64,000 nucleotides of DNA. Source: Rhodospirillaceae bacterium bin65 (GTDB lineage Bacteria; Pseudomonadota; Alphaproteobacteria; Bin65). A program made the translations under genes and the position numbers. Positions within the stretch are counted from its first letter, which is position 1. Each line of letters opens with the position of its first letter. The notes beneath the pieces were generated by a model that saw only the letters and a list, made by a program, of their open reading frames with translations, was not told the origin of the DNA and ran no database searches. Below are positions 7,581 through 19,172 of this stretch, one piece after another. The stretch lies in the NCBI GenBank assembly GCA_002238725.1, contig MPMX01000016.1, positions 1 through 64,000 on the forward strand. The letters run 5' to 3'.

Positions 7581-8642
7581 ATGAGCGAACCGGACGCACC
7601 AACCCGACCGCCCCCATCGTCCACGCCGTCCGCGCCCGGCGGGGAGATCGCATTGCCGCCGCTCGACCGGCGGGCGGTCGATGCGATCTTCGACGATGCC
7701 GTGCGCCGCTACATCGTCGGGCGGCGCGCACGGATATCGGACTTCGTCGACCGGAATTTCACGCTGCGCGGCTCGCTGGACCTGCACCGCCACGCCTTCG
7801 GCCTCGATCTCGTGCGCGCGCCCTACAACGTCGTGGCCGGCGCCGCGACCGCGGCGCGCGGCGTCGGCGCCGCCGGATTGCGCGTGGCGGGTGCGCGCGG
7901 TGCGGCGGCCCGGCTGACCGGCCGCAACCTGTTCTGGAAGACGCAGGTCGCCCGCGAACTGGAATGGCGCCTGCACGCGGATTTCCTGGAACTGCCGCTC
8001 GACCAGACGTCCGACGGGGGCGACCGCCGCACCGGCCGCGACCGGCTGGTCGAGGAAGCCCTGTCCGACCCGCGGCTCGCCGCGCATTTCGACCGCCTGC
8101 TGAAGATCGTCGGCGACCGGGCCGAAGACCGGGCTTTTCGCGACCGGGTCCATGCCGCGATGCAGGACTATCTCGGCAGCCGCGCGGCGGCGGCGGATAT
8201 CACGGCCTCGCTGTTCGCAGCCGGCGCGGGCTTCGTCGCCGGCCAGAAGTTCACGCCGGGGGCGGCGGCGCTCTCCGGCGTCGTTGCCGGTTCGATCGCC
8301 CATTCCGCTGCGGTCGGGAGTTTCTTTGCCGGGCCCTGGCTGGGCGGGCTGTATTACAGCCTGGTCTCGGTCAAGGTCTCGCCGCTGCTCTACGCCGGCG
8401 TGTTCGCCGGGATGCTCGTGCCGCTCGCCATGCTGACGGCCTTTTCCGGCGTGGTTGCCGATCCGCTGCAGCGGTCGCTCGGCCTGCACGAACGGCGGCT
8501 GAACCGCCTGCTGGACGTACTGGAGGCCAACCTGACCGGCGAATCGGACGCCGGATTCGGCGCCCGAGACCACTATGTGGCCCGGCTCATGGACCTGCTC
8601 GACTGGTCCGCTTCGATCGTGCGGCTGGCCGGCGCGCGATAA
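7581..8642 (+). CDS. Conserved hypothetical membrane-associated protein
   Basis: A 353-residue protein with a proline-rich N-terminus (1-25), a conserved-looking block VDAIFDDAVRRYIVGRRARI, then SDFVDRNFTLRGSLDLHRHA, a charged central part and several hydrophobic segments in the C-terminal half (for example SPLLYAGVFAGMLVPLAMLT). I have a weak memory of this opening block in an alphaproteobacterial domain-of-unknown-function family (perhaps DUF6635). No catalytic motif is visible. It is divergent from the znu operon and could share the Zur region, but nothing else links it to zinc. Confidence 0.7.
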   Translation: MSEPDAPTRPPPSSTPSAPGGEIALPPLDRRAVDAIFDDAVRRYIVGRRARISDFVDRNFTLRGSLDLHRHAFGLDLVRAPYNVVAGAATAARGVGAAGLRVAGARGAAARLTGRNLFWKTQVARELEWRLHADFLELPLDQTSDGGDRRTGRDRLVEEALSDPRLAAHFDRLLKIVGDRAEDRAFRDRVHAAMQDYLGSRAAAADITASLFAAGAGFVAGQKFTPGAAALSGVVAGSIAHSAAVGSFFAGPWLGGLYYSLVSVKVSPLLYAGVFAGMLVPLAMLTAFSGVVADPLQRSLGLHERRLNRLLDVLEANLTGESDAGFGARDHYVARLMDLLDWSASIVRLAGAR

Positions 8643-8655
8643 ACCGCTTGGCCTG

Positions 8656-9078
8656 CTAGTCTTTCGGCGGATCGAAGCTGATCATCCAGCCGATGCCGAA
8701 ACGGTCGGTCCAGTTGCCGAAATAGGATCCCCAGAAGGTCTCCTGCATCGGCATCCTGACCGCGCCGCCCGCCGACAGCGCGGCGAAGATCCGGTCGCAA
8801 TGTTCGCGGCTCTCCCCGGTCAGGGAGATGGCGAAGTTGTCACCCGCCGCGGGCGGCGGTCCGAAGGCCGAGCAGCTGTCGCTGCCCATCAGGACGGCCG
8901 GTCCGATCGGCAGGGAGACGTGCATGATCCGGTCCTTCTCCGCCTCTGGCACGCCCATGTCGGGCGGCCCGTCTCCAAAGGTCTGGAGCACCGAAAAGTC
9001 GCCGCCGAATACCGAGCGGTAGAAGTCGAAGGCCTCGCGGCAGTTGCCGTCGAAGAAGAGATAGGGGTTGAGCGACAT
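8656..9078 (-). CDS. PhnB-like glyoxalase/VOC-fold protein
   Basis: A 140-residue single-domain protein of the VOC superfamily, PhnB/3-demethylubiquinone methyltransferase-like branch. It starts with MSLNPYLFFDGNCREAFDFY, followed by RSVFGGDF, and ends with WGSYFGNWTDRFGIGWMI, the hallmark GxxxGxxxDxFGxxW pattern. The expected role is a small-molecule-binding or isomerase-type fold. The substrate is unknown. Confidence 0.88.
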   Translation of the reverse strand: MSLNPYLFFDGNCREAFDFYRSVFGGDFSVLQTFGDGPPDMGVPEAEKDRIMHVSLPIGPAVLMGSDSCSAFGPPPAAGDNFAISLTGESREHCDRIFAALSAGGAVRMPMQETFWGSYFGNWTDRFGIGWMISFDPPKD

Positions 9079-9194
9079 ACGATTGCTCCGGAGCGACAGA
9101 ACGAAAATGCAGCGCGCGTTCCCAGACGATTACGGGCCAGGAAAGAAACCCGCAACGCGCGATCCTGTCTCGTCCGGATTATCCGCTCCGCGGT

Positions 9195-9731
9195 TCAGGA
9201 GCGCCGCTCTCCACGCCGGCGCGAATCGTCACGATTGCGCTTCCCGGGCTCATCTCGCCCGCTCCGCTTTTCGCGGGATGGCCGTTTCACCTCCCGCCTG
9301 GGCATGCGGACGTGGGGATAAGTATGGCGGAGCCGCGAATGGACCCTGCCGATCCGGTGGGCCATGCGCGCCACCTTCGAACTGCGGCATCGCAGGCGGC
9401 CCTCGACCCGCCGCTGCACCGCGGCGTCCGTACTGAGCCGGACCGCCTTGCCGATCCTGCGCCCGGACCAGCGGCCGCGCCGCTTCGGCCACTTGTTGGC
9501 GACGGTCGCATTCCAGATCGCGCGGCGGGCATCGTCGCGCCGGCGGCACGCCTGCATGACGCCGGCGGCCAGCAGCATGCGGTTGCGCAAGCGGTCGTGC
9601 TCGTGCGCGTAATGGTGCGGCGGCTTCGGCGGGCCGGTGCGATGGCGGTCGCGATTCTTGCCGCCCCCGGTCGTCGTGCACGCGCCGGCCAGCAGCAGGA
9701 CGGCCACGCAGAGGAGCAGTGTTCGTATCAT
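9195..9731 (-). CDS. Small basic lipoprotein-like protein of unknown function
   Basis: A 178-residue protein with an N-terminal signal (MIRTLLLCVAVLLLAGAC), where the cysteine at 18 could be lipidated, although the lipobox AGAC is not ideal. The mature part is extremely rich in Arg, His and Lys (for example CRRRDDARRAIWNATVANKW) and has a very basic tail. No family is recognised. The high charge may mean nucleic-acid or lipid A contact, but that is speculation. It is divergent from kdsA. Confidence 0.6.
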   Translation of the reverse strand: MIRTLLLCVAVLLLAGACTTTGGGKNRDRHRTGPPKPPHHYAHEHDRLRNRMLLAAGVMQACRRRDDARRAIWNATVANKWPKRRGRWSGRRIGKAVRLSTDAAVQRRVEGRLRCRSSKVARMAHRIGRVHSRLRHTYPHVRMPRREVKRPSREKRSGRDEPGKRNRDDSRRRGERRS

Positions 9732-9872
9732 GCAGGGCGCCCTCCCGGTTTTCCGTGGTACGGTCCGGTCGGAATTTTCCGTCGCAAATGCGTGTCTTTC
9801 TGAGACACCTGCGCCCCTGACATACGCGCCGCCGCGCCTTACATTGGCCCCATTCCAGCTCCGGTTTCCGCC

Positions 9873-12062
<2,190 letters not shown>

Positions 12063-12174
12063 GTCAATTTGAAGGACTATTATCCAAGTATTAGCCGAAA
12101 GACTCAAAGTAACTTTCTGATAGTGAACGAATATTTCTGTTGACTTGCGATCCGCAAAGTGATTCGGTCGTGTC

Positions 12175-12498
12175 ATGTTCTGGCTGCACATCCTGCAAAA
12201 GAAGCTGCGGGCACTCGTTCTGCCCTTCATCGCGCTGCTGTGTCTCGGCTATCTCGGCTACCACACGTTCCATGGCGACCGCGGGCTGCAGGCCTGGATC
12301 GGCCTGTCGGACCGGTTGGACGCACTGAAGCGCGAAAAGGTATCGCTCGCGGCGCAGCACGACTGGCTGCTGCACAAGGCGAGCCTGCTGCAGGACGGCA
12401 AGCCGGACGCCGACATGCTCGACGAGATGATGCGCCGCCACCTCTATCTGGGCCGGCCGGACGAAATCGTCATTCGCTACCGCACGCCGCTGCCTTAA
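12175..12498 (+). CDS. ftsB: FtsB/DivIC-type septum formation initiator
   Basis: A 107-residue bitopic protein with one membrane helix (about residues 14-31, LVLPFIALLCLGYLGYHTF), then a coiled-coil segment (LSDRLDALKREKVSLAAQHD) and a short C-terminal tail. This is the layout of alphaproteobacterial FtsB-like proteins that join FtsL and FtsQ at the division site. It sits between enolase and pdhA, a conserved position in this class. Confidence 0.85.
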   Translation: MFWLHILQKKLRALVLPFIALLCLGYLGYHTFHGDRGLQAWIGLSDRLDALKREKVSLAAQHDWLLHKASLLQDGKPDADMLDEMMRRHLYLGRPDEIVIRYRTPLP

Positions 12499-12684
12499 AA
12501 CTGATTTGATTTGCGTCAATGACGGTGGGGCCGGACGCAGGCAGGAGTCCGGCCGCCGGCCACTGCGCCCCGATTCCGCGGCGCGCGCCGAAATTTGGTC
12601 TTGTAGCGCAACACCCGATTGATCCATCAATGCGGCGTGTCCCGCCTTCGGGCATTTCGCGCAATCAGTCGGTCGAGGTGAACC

Positions 12685-13674
12685 GTGCCCAGCGACGCCG
12701 CCGCGGATACCGGGTCCGCAACCCGCGAATCCCTGATTTCCTATTATCGCGACATGCTGCTGATCCGCCGCTTCGAGGAAAAGGCCGGCCAGCTTTACGG
12801 CATGGGGCTGATCGGCGGGTTCTGCCATCTCTATATTGGCCAGGAGGCGGTCGTCACCGGCATGCAGGCGGCGATCCGGGAGGGCGATTCGGTCATCACC
12901 GCCTACCGCGACCACGGCCATATGCTGACCTGCGGCATGGACCCGAAAGGCGTGATGGCGGAGTTGACCGGCCGCATCGGCGGCTATTCAAAGGGCAAGG
13001 GCGGCTCCATGCACATGTTCAGCCTGGAAGAGCGTTTCTACGGCGGGCATGGCATCGTCGGCGCCCAGGTGCCGCTCGGCACCGGCATCGCCTTCGCCCA
13101 CAAATATTCCGGCGACAGCGGCGTCTGCCTGACCTATTTCGGCGACGGCGCGACCAACCAGGGCCAGGTCTACGAAAGTTTCAACATGGCCGAACTGTGG
13201 GATCTGCCGGTCATCTATGTCATCGAGAACAACAAGTACGGCATGGGCACGTCGGTTGAGCGGGCGTCGTCGACAATCGACCTGCATCAGCGCGGCGCCG
13301 CCCACGGCATACCCGGCGAGGCGGTCGACGGTATGGACGTGCTGGCGGTCAGGGCCGCCGGGGAAAAGGCGGTCGCCCATGCCCGCAAAGGCGACGGCCC
13401 GTTCATCCTGGAAATGGTGACCTACCGCTATCGCGGCCATTCGATGTCGGACCCGGCGAAATACCGCTCGCGCGACGAAGTCCAGAAAATGCGCGAGGAG
13501 CGCGATCCCATCGAGCGGGTGAAGGCGCTGCTGGCATCGGACGGCGCAGAAGGGGACGCCCTGAAGGAAATCGACCGGGAGATCCGCGGGATCGTCAACC
13601 AGGCCGCCGAGTTCGCGCAGAACAGCCCGGAGCCCGACCCTGCCGAACTCTACACCGACGTGCTTGCCGCCTGA
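12685..13674 (+). CDS. pdhA: Pyruvate dehydrogenase E1 alpha subunit
   Basis: A 329-residue E1 alpha with GTG start at 12685 preceded by GAGGTG. It carries the thiamine diphosphate motif beginning GDGATNQG and ending ENNKYGMGT. The phosphorylation-loop-like RYRGHSMSDPAKYRS is also typical. With E1 beta it decarboxylates pyruvate and reductively acetylates the lipoyl domain. It is first in pdhA-pdhB-pdhC-lpd. Confidence 0.96.
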   Translation: MPSDAAADTGSATRESLISYYRDMLLIRRFEEKAGQLYGMGLIGGFCHLYIGQEAVVTGMQAAIREGDSVITAYRDHGHMLTCGMDPKGVMAELTGRIGGYSKGKGGSMHMFSLEERFYGGHGIVGAQVPLGTGIAFAHKYSGDSGVCLTYFGDGATNQGQVYESFNMAELWDLPVIYVIENNKYGMGTSVERASSTIDLHQRGAAHGIPGEAVDGMDVLAVRAAGEKAVAHARKGDGPFILEMVTYRYRGHSMSDPAKYRSRDEVQKMREERDPIERVKALLASDGAEGDALKEIDREIRGIVNQAAEFAQNSPEPDPAELYTDVLAA

Positions 13675-13716
13675 TGCGCCGCAACCTGCATTCACGCGCC
13701 GTCCCCGGGGGCTGCC

Positions 13717-15145
13717 ATGCCGATTGAAGTGCTGATGCCGGCCCTGTCGCCGACCATGGAGGAAGGCACACTGGCGCGCTGGCTGGTCGCCGAAGGCGAC
13801 AGCGTCGCACCCGGCGACGTGATCGCCGAGATCGAGACCGACAAGGCAACCATGGAAGTCGAGGCGGTCGAGGAAGGCGTCGTCGGCAAGCTGGCCGTCG
13901 CCGAAGGCACGGAGGGCGTGAAGGTCAATGCGGTCATCGCCTTGCTGCTCGAAGAGGGCGAGGACGCGAGCGCCGCCCTCGCGGCGGGAGGGGGGGAGGC
14001 GCGGGGCCCCGGCGGCGCCGCCGGGGCGGCCAACCCCTGCCCCCGCCGCACCCGAACCGGCCGCACCCGAAGCCGCCAGGGCTGCTGCGCCGGCGGCTCC
14101 CGTGCCGGCCGGGCTGCCCGCGTCAGTCCCCGATAACGCCGAAACCGAGTATGCGGGCGAGACGACGGAGGTTACCGTCCGCGAAGCGTTGCGCGACGCC
14201 ATGGCGGAGGAGATGCGCCGGGACGCGCGGGTCTTCCTGATGGGCGAGGAGGTCGCCGAATATCAGGGCGCCTACAAAGTCAGCCAGGGGTTGCTCGACG
14301 AATTCGGCGCAAAGCGAGTCATCGACACGCCGATCACCGAGCACGGCTTCACCGGGCTCGGCACCGGCGCCGCCTTTGCCGGATTGCGGCCGATTGTCGA
14401 GTTCATGACCTTCAACTTCGCCATGCAGGGGATCGACCACATCATCAATTCCGCGGCCAAGACGCGCTACATGTCCGGTGGTCAGGTCTCGGCGCCTATC
14501 GTGTTCCGCGGGCCGAACGGCGCGGCGGCCCGGGTCGCGGCCCAGCACAGTCAGGAATATTCCAGCTGGTATGCCCATTGCCCAGGCCTCAAGGTGGTCG
14601 CGCCCTGGTCGGCGGCGGACGCCAAGGGGCTCCTGAAGGCGGCGATCCGCGACGACGACCCGGTCATCTTCCTGGAGAACGAAATTCTTTACGGCCGCAC
14701 CGGAGAGGCGCCGACCGACCCGGACCGGATCGTGCCCATCGGCAAGGCGAAGGTAGTGCGGGACGGAACGGACGTGACGATTACCGGCTTCTCCCTGATG
14801 ATGGAGACGGCGCTGGCTGCCGCCGAGATGCTGGAGCAGGACGGCATTGCCGCCGAGGTTATCGACCTGCGCACGATCCGCCCGCTCGATACCGCCACGG
14901 TCGTCGCGTCGCTGAAAAAGACCAACCGGCTGGTTTCGGTCGAAGAGGGCTGGCCCTTCGCCGGCATCGGTGCGGAGCTGTGCGCGGTGGCGATGGAGCA
15001 GGCGTTCGACGATCTGGACGCGCCGGTCGCACGGGTCTGCGGCGCGGATGTGCCGATGCCCTACGCGGCCAATCTGGAGAAACTGGCGTTGCCGGACGCC
15101 GAACGGGTTGTGCAGGCCGCCCGCGCCGTCTGCTACGCCGGCTGA
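13717..15145 (+). CDS. pdhB: Pyruvate dehydrogenase E1 beta with N-terminal lipoyl domain, frame broken in linker
   Basis: Residues 1-80 from ATG 13717 form a lipoyl domain with the lipoylated lysine in [12 protein letters not shown]. The E1 beta body (from [20 protein letters not shown] to the stop at 15145) lies one frame later (+1). The switch must occur between about 13985 and 14060, in the Ala/Pro/Gly linker, where a run of seven G (13990-13996 area) and other GC runs occur. One extra base in the G run would explain it. The E1 beta domain is otherwise intact and has no good start codon of its own, so a sequencing error or a very recent indel is likely. Lipoyl-E1 beta fusions are normal in Alphaproteobacteria. 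Confidence 0.85.
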
Positions 15146-15180
15146 GCCGGACCGGGAACGAGGACAGGGGAGCGCCAGAC

Positions 15181-16560
15181 ATGCCGATCGCAGTCACGAT
15201 GCCGGCCCTGTCGCCGACGATGGAAGAAGGCACGCTCGCCCGCTGGCTCAAGCAGGAGGGCGAAACGGTCGTTCCCGGCGATCTCATTGCCGAGATTGAG
15301 ACCGACAAGGCGACCATGGAAGTCGAGGCGGTCGACGAGGGCGTGCTCGGCCGGATCGTCGTGCCGGAGGGCACCGAAGGCGTGAAGGTCAACGCCACCA
15401 TCGCCTGGCTGCTTGAGGAAGGCGAGGATGCGGGCGCCCTGCCGGCCGAGGGCGAGACCGGGGACGTGGCTGCCGCCGCGCCGGCTGCCGAGCCGGAGAC
15501 CGCGCCCGCCGAACCTGCACCGGAGCCTGACTCTGCGCCCGAACCTGCGCCGATGCCGGAACCGGAGAGCCAGTCGGCGGCCCCGGCCACCGAGACTGCC
15601 CCCGCCGAGACTGCCCCCGCCGAGGCGCCCGCTGCGCCGGCCGAGCCGGCCGTGGAGGGCGAGCGTATCGCCGCCAGCCCGCTGGCCCGGCGCATGGCGA
15701 AACAGGCCGGACTGGACCTCGCGGCCATCGCCGGCAGTGGCCCGCACGGCCGCATCGTCAAGCGGGATATCGAGCAGGCCCTCTCTACCGGTGCCCCGAC
15801 CGCCGAAGCGCGCGCCGCACCCGCTCCTGTGCCCGCCGCTGCGCCGTCCACCCGGCCGGTGGCTGCCGCCGGTCCGGAGGACACTGAAATCCCGCACAGC
15901 AACGTGCGCAAGGTGATCGCCCGGCGGCTCGGCGAGGCCGACCGCGACATCCCGCAGATCTACCTCTCGGTCGACATGGAGATCGACCGGCTGCTTGCCG
16001 CCCGCAAGGAGCTCAATGAAGCGCTCGAGGGCAGGGCGAAAGTCTCGGTCAACGACATGGCGATCAAGGCGGCGGCGCTGGCCTTGCGCCAGGTGCCGGC
16101 GGTCAACGCCCAGTGGACCGATACGGCGATCCGCCTGCTCGGCACGGTCGATATCTCGGTCGCGGTCGCCTATGAGGGCGGCCTGATCACGCCCATCGTC
16201 TTCGACGCCGACTGCAAGGGCGTGGCGCAGATCGCCAACGAGATGAAAGAGTTGGCCGGCCGCGCACGCGAGGGCAAGCTGAAGCCCGCAGAATACCAGG
16301 GCGGCGGTTTCACGGTCTCGAATCTCGGCATGTACGGCGTCGGCCACTTCACCTCGATCGTCAATCCGCCCCAGGCCGCCATCCTGGCGGTCGGCGCCGG
16401 CGTGCAGAAGGCGGTTGTGCACGATGGCGAAATATCGGTTGCCACGGTCATGACCTGCACGCTGACCTGCGATCATCGGGTCATCGACGGCGCGCTCGGC
16501 GCACAATGGCTCCAGGCCTTCAAGGGCTTCGTCGAGCGGCCGCTCAGCATGTTGGCCTAA
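15181..16560 (+). CDS. pdhC: Pyruvate dehydrogenase E2, dihydrolipoamide acetyltransferase
   Basis: A 459-residue E2. One lipoyl domain (1-80, lysine in [11 protein letters not shown]) is nearly identical to that of pdhB. A long Ala/Pro/Glu linker follows, then the peripheral subunit-binding domain ([20 protein letters not shown]) and the catalytic acetyltransferase domain with the active-site DHRVIDG close to the C-terminus. The ATG at 15181 is 35 bases after the pdhB stop. It forms the core of the complex. Confidence 0.96.
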   Translation: MPIAVTMPALSPTMEEGTLARWLKQEGETVVPGDLIAEIETDKATMEVEAVDEGVLGRIVVPEGTEGVKVNATIAWLLEEGEDAGALPAEGETGDVAAAAPAAEPETAPAEPAPEPDSAPEPAPMPEPESQSAAPATETAPAETAPAEAPAAPAEPAVEGERIAASPLARRMAKQAGLDLAAIAGSGPHGRIVKRDIEQALSTGAPTAEARAAPAPVPAAAPSTRPVAAAGPEDTEIPHSNVRKVIARRLGEADRDIPQIYLSVDMEIDRLLAARKELNEALEGRAKVSVNDMAIKAAALALRQVPAVNAQWTDTAIRLLGTVDISVAVAYEGGLITPIVFDADCKGVAQIANEMKELAGRAREGKLKPAEYQGGGFTVSNLGMYGVGHFTSIVNPPQAAILAVGAGVQKAVVHDGEISVATVMTCTLTCDHRVIDGALGAQWLQAFKGFVERPLSMLA

Positions 16561-16611
16561 CGCTGCGCCGCCCGCACGGCGCCGCACGCGGAACCGGTGG
16601 CGAGGAGAGCC

Positions 16612-18021
16612 ATGCCCGACAATTCGGACACATCCTTCGATCTCATCGTCGTTGGCGGCGGTCCGGGCGGCTATGTCGCCGCGATACGGGCGGCCCAGCT
16701 TGGCCTGAACGCCGCCCTGGTCGAGCGCGAGCATCTGGGCGGCATCTGCCTCAACTGGGGCTGCATCCCGACCAAGGCATTGCTGCGGACTTCGGAAATC
16801 TACCATCTGATGCAGCATGCCGGCGATTTCGGCCTGTCGGCGGACAATGTCGCCTTCGATATCGGCAAGGTCGTCAAACGCTCGCGCAAAGTCGCCGGCC
16901 GGCTCAACGCCGGCGTCAAGCACCTGATGAAGAAGAACAAGGTCGCGGTCTTCGACGGCCACGGCCAACTGGCCGGCAAGGGGAAGCTGGCCGTTCTCAA
17001 GGACGGCAAGGAGACGGCGACTCTGTCATCGCCCCACATCATCCTGGCCACCGGCGCCCGGGCGCGCACCCTGCCGGGCCTGGAGCCCGACGGCAGGGAC
17101 GTCTGGACCTACAAGGAAGCCATGGTGCCGGAGGCCTTCCCGAAATCGCTGCTGATCGTCGGCAGCGGCGCCATCGGCATCGAATTCGCCAGCTTCTACC
17201 GCACGCTGGGCGCCGAGGTGACGGTGGTCGAAATGCTCGACCGCATCCTGCCGGTCGAAGACGCCGAAATCTCCGCCTTCGTGCAAAAGGCGGTCGAAAA
17301 GCAGGGCATGAACATCCTGACCGGCGCGACGGTCGCCGGGCTGGAGAAGGGTAAGGACGGCATCGCGGTTGCGGTCGAGAGCGACGGCAGCACGCAGACG
17401 GCCACGGTCGAGAAGGTCATCCTCGCCATCGGTATTACCGGCAATGTCGAGGATCTGGGCCTGGAGGACACCGCGGTTAAGGTCGACCGCGGCCATATCG
17501 CCATCGGCCCGTTCGGCGAAACCGGCGAGCCCGGTGTCCGGGCCATCGGCGACGTCGCCGGGCCGCCCTGGCTGGCCCACAAGGCGAGCCACGAGGGTAT
17601 CCTTTGCGTCGAGAAGATCGCCGGCGTCGCGGACGTCCACCCGCTCGATACGAGCAGGATTCCCGGCTGCACCTACTGCCATCCCCAGGTTGCCAGCGTC
17701 GGGCTGACCGAGGCGGCTGCGGTCGAGGCCGGCCACGAGGTCCGGGTCGGGCGCTTCCCGTTTGCCGGCAACGGCAAGGCGATCGCGCTGGGCGACGACC
17801 AGGGGCTGATCAAGACCGTGTTCGACGCCAAGACAGGCGAACTGCTGGGCGCGCACATGGCGGGGCCGGAGGTCACCGAGCTGATCCAGGGCTACAGCAT
17901 CGCCAAGACGCTGGAGACGACGGAGACCGACCTCATGCACACCGTCTTCCCGCACCCGACGCTCTCCGAAATGATGCACGAAGCCGTCCTCGACGCCTAC
18001 GGCCGCGTCGTGCATTTCTGA
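16612..18021 (+). CDS. lpdA: Dihydrolipoyl dehydrogenase (E3)
   Basis: A 469-residue flavoprotein disulfide reductase. It has the FAD-binding VVGGGPGGYVAAIRA, the redox-active disulfide GGICLNWGCIPTKALL, the NAD-binding IVGSGAIGIEFASFY and the C-terminal HPTLSEMMHEA with the catalytic histidine. The start at 16612 is supported by GAGGAGA. It reoxidises dihydrolipoamide on E2. In related genomes lipA often follows; here a MetE-like gene follows 13 bases later, marking the start of accessory DNA. Confidence 0.96.
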   Translation: MPDNSDTSFDLIVVGGGPGGYVAAIRAAQLGLNAALVEREHLGGICLNWGCIPTKALLRTSEIYHLMQHAGDFGLSADNVAFDIGKVVKRSRKVAGRLNAGVKHLMKKNKVAVFDGHGQLAGKGKLAVLKDGKETATLSSPHIILATGARARTLPGLEPDGRDVWTYKEAMVPEAFPKSLLIVGSGAIGIEFASFYRTLGAEVTVVEMLDRILPVEDAEISAFVQKAVEKQGMNILTGATVAGLEKGKDGIAVAVESDGSTQTATVEKVILAIGITGNVEDLGLEDTAVKVDRGHIAIGPFGETGEPGVRAIGDVAGPPWLAHKASHEGILCVEKIAGVADVHPLDTSRIPGCTYCHPQVASVGLTEAAAVEAGHEVRVGRFPFAGNGKAIALGDDQGLIKTVFDAKTGELLGAHMAGPEVTELIQGYSIAKTLETTETDLMHTVFPHPTLSEMMHEAVLDAYGRVVHF

Positions 18022-18034
18022 GGAAGGGATTATC

Positions 18035-19156
18035 ATGACCGCTGCGAATTCAGGCCGGCCGCCGTTCCGGGCCGAGCATGTCGGGAGCTTCGTCCGGCCC
18101 GGCCGGCTTCTGGAGGCCGCCCGGGCGAACAAAGCCGGCGCGCTCGACGACCGGGCCTATGTCGAGATCCAAAACGAATGCATCGAGGAGATCGTCGCGT
18201 TTCAGGACGCGCTCGGTATGGCGTCGGTCACCGACGGGGAGTTCCGGCGCCGGGTCTGGTCGGGCGGCCTGACGGAGGCCCTAGACGGGCTGGGGCTGAA
18301 ACAGGAAGGCATCCTCAGCTTTCACTCGGACAGCGAGGAATACGGGGTGCCGCCCTCGCCCTATGCGGAGGCGAGGCTGACCCGCCGGCGGCCCATCGTG
18401 ACCGGCGATTACGAGTTTGTCGCCGCGCTTCGGCCGAAGGGCGTGCCGAAAGTCACCATTGCGTCGCCTGCGGTGCTTCATTTCTGGCTCGGCGACGGCA
18501 GCTTCAATCCGGCGGTCTACAACGGCCGCGATGCGTTCTTCGCCGACGTCATCGCCATCTTCCGGCAGGAAATCGCAGATCTCGAAGCCGCCGGATGCCG
18601 CTACGTCCAGCTCGACGACACCGCGCTGCCCTGCAATTGTGACGAGACGGCAAGGGGAGCGGTCGCGGCGCGGGGCGAGGACCCGGACGACCTGACCGAT
18701 TCCTACGTCCGGCTCATCAACGGTTGCATCGGCGCACGGCGCGACGACACCTTCATCGGCCTGCATATGTGCCGGGGCAACCTCAAGGACATGTGGATGG
18801 CCGAAGGCGGCTACGAACCCATCGCCGAGCGTCTGTTCGGCGGCCTCGATGTCGACGCGTTCTTCATGGAGTATGACAGCGAACGGGCCGGCGATTTCCG
18901 GCCGTTGCGCTTCCTGCCGCCGGGCAAGACGGCCGTGCTCGGCCTGGTCAGCACGAAGACGCCAGAGCTGGAATCGAAGGACGGACTCAAGCGGCGCATC
19001 GATGAAGCGGCCCGGTTCGCGCCGCTGGAACAGCTCGGGCTGAGCCCGCAGTGCGGATTCTCGTCGGCCGGGGGCGGCGGCCAGATCATGGGCCTGGACG
19101 AAATCCGGCGCAAACTGGAACTCGTGCAGGACGTCGCCGCCGAGGTCTGGGGCTGA
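18035..19156 (+). CDS. MetE C-terminal-like protein (COG0620), paralogue 1
   Basis: A 373-residue protein matching only the C-terminal catalytic barrel of cobalamin-independent methionine synthase, as in the YxjG/epoxyalkane:CoM transferase group. Zinc ligands are visible as HMCRGN (His-x-Cys), a glutamate in MEYDSERAG, and the cysteine in LSPQCGFSS. It lacks the N-terminal domain of true MetE, so its substrate may not be homocysteine. It shares many blocks with the gene at 53941 (HVGS, HMCRGN, SPQCGFSS). It leads a plus-strand set with a PaaK-like ligase and a class II aldolase. Confidence 0.85.
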   Translation: MTAANSGRPPFRAEHVGSFVRPGRLLEAARANKAGALDDRAYVEIQNECIEEIVAFQDALGMASVTDGEFRRRVWSGGLTEALDGLGLKQEGILSFHSDSEEYGVPPSPYAEARLTRRRPIVTGDYEFVAALRPKGVPKVTIASPAVLHFWLGDGSFNPAVYNGRDAFFADVIAIFRQEIADLEAAGCRYVQLDDTALPCNCDETARGAVAARGEDPDDLTDSYVRLINGCIGARRDDTFIGLHMCRGNLKDMWMAEGGYEPIAERLFGGLDVDAFFMEYDSERAGDFRPLRFLPPGKTAVLGLVSTKTPELESKDGLKRRIDEAARFAPLEQLGLSPQCGFSSAGGGGQIMGLDEIRRKLELVQDVAAEVWG

Positions 19157-19172
19157 TCGGGGGACAATTCCG

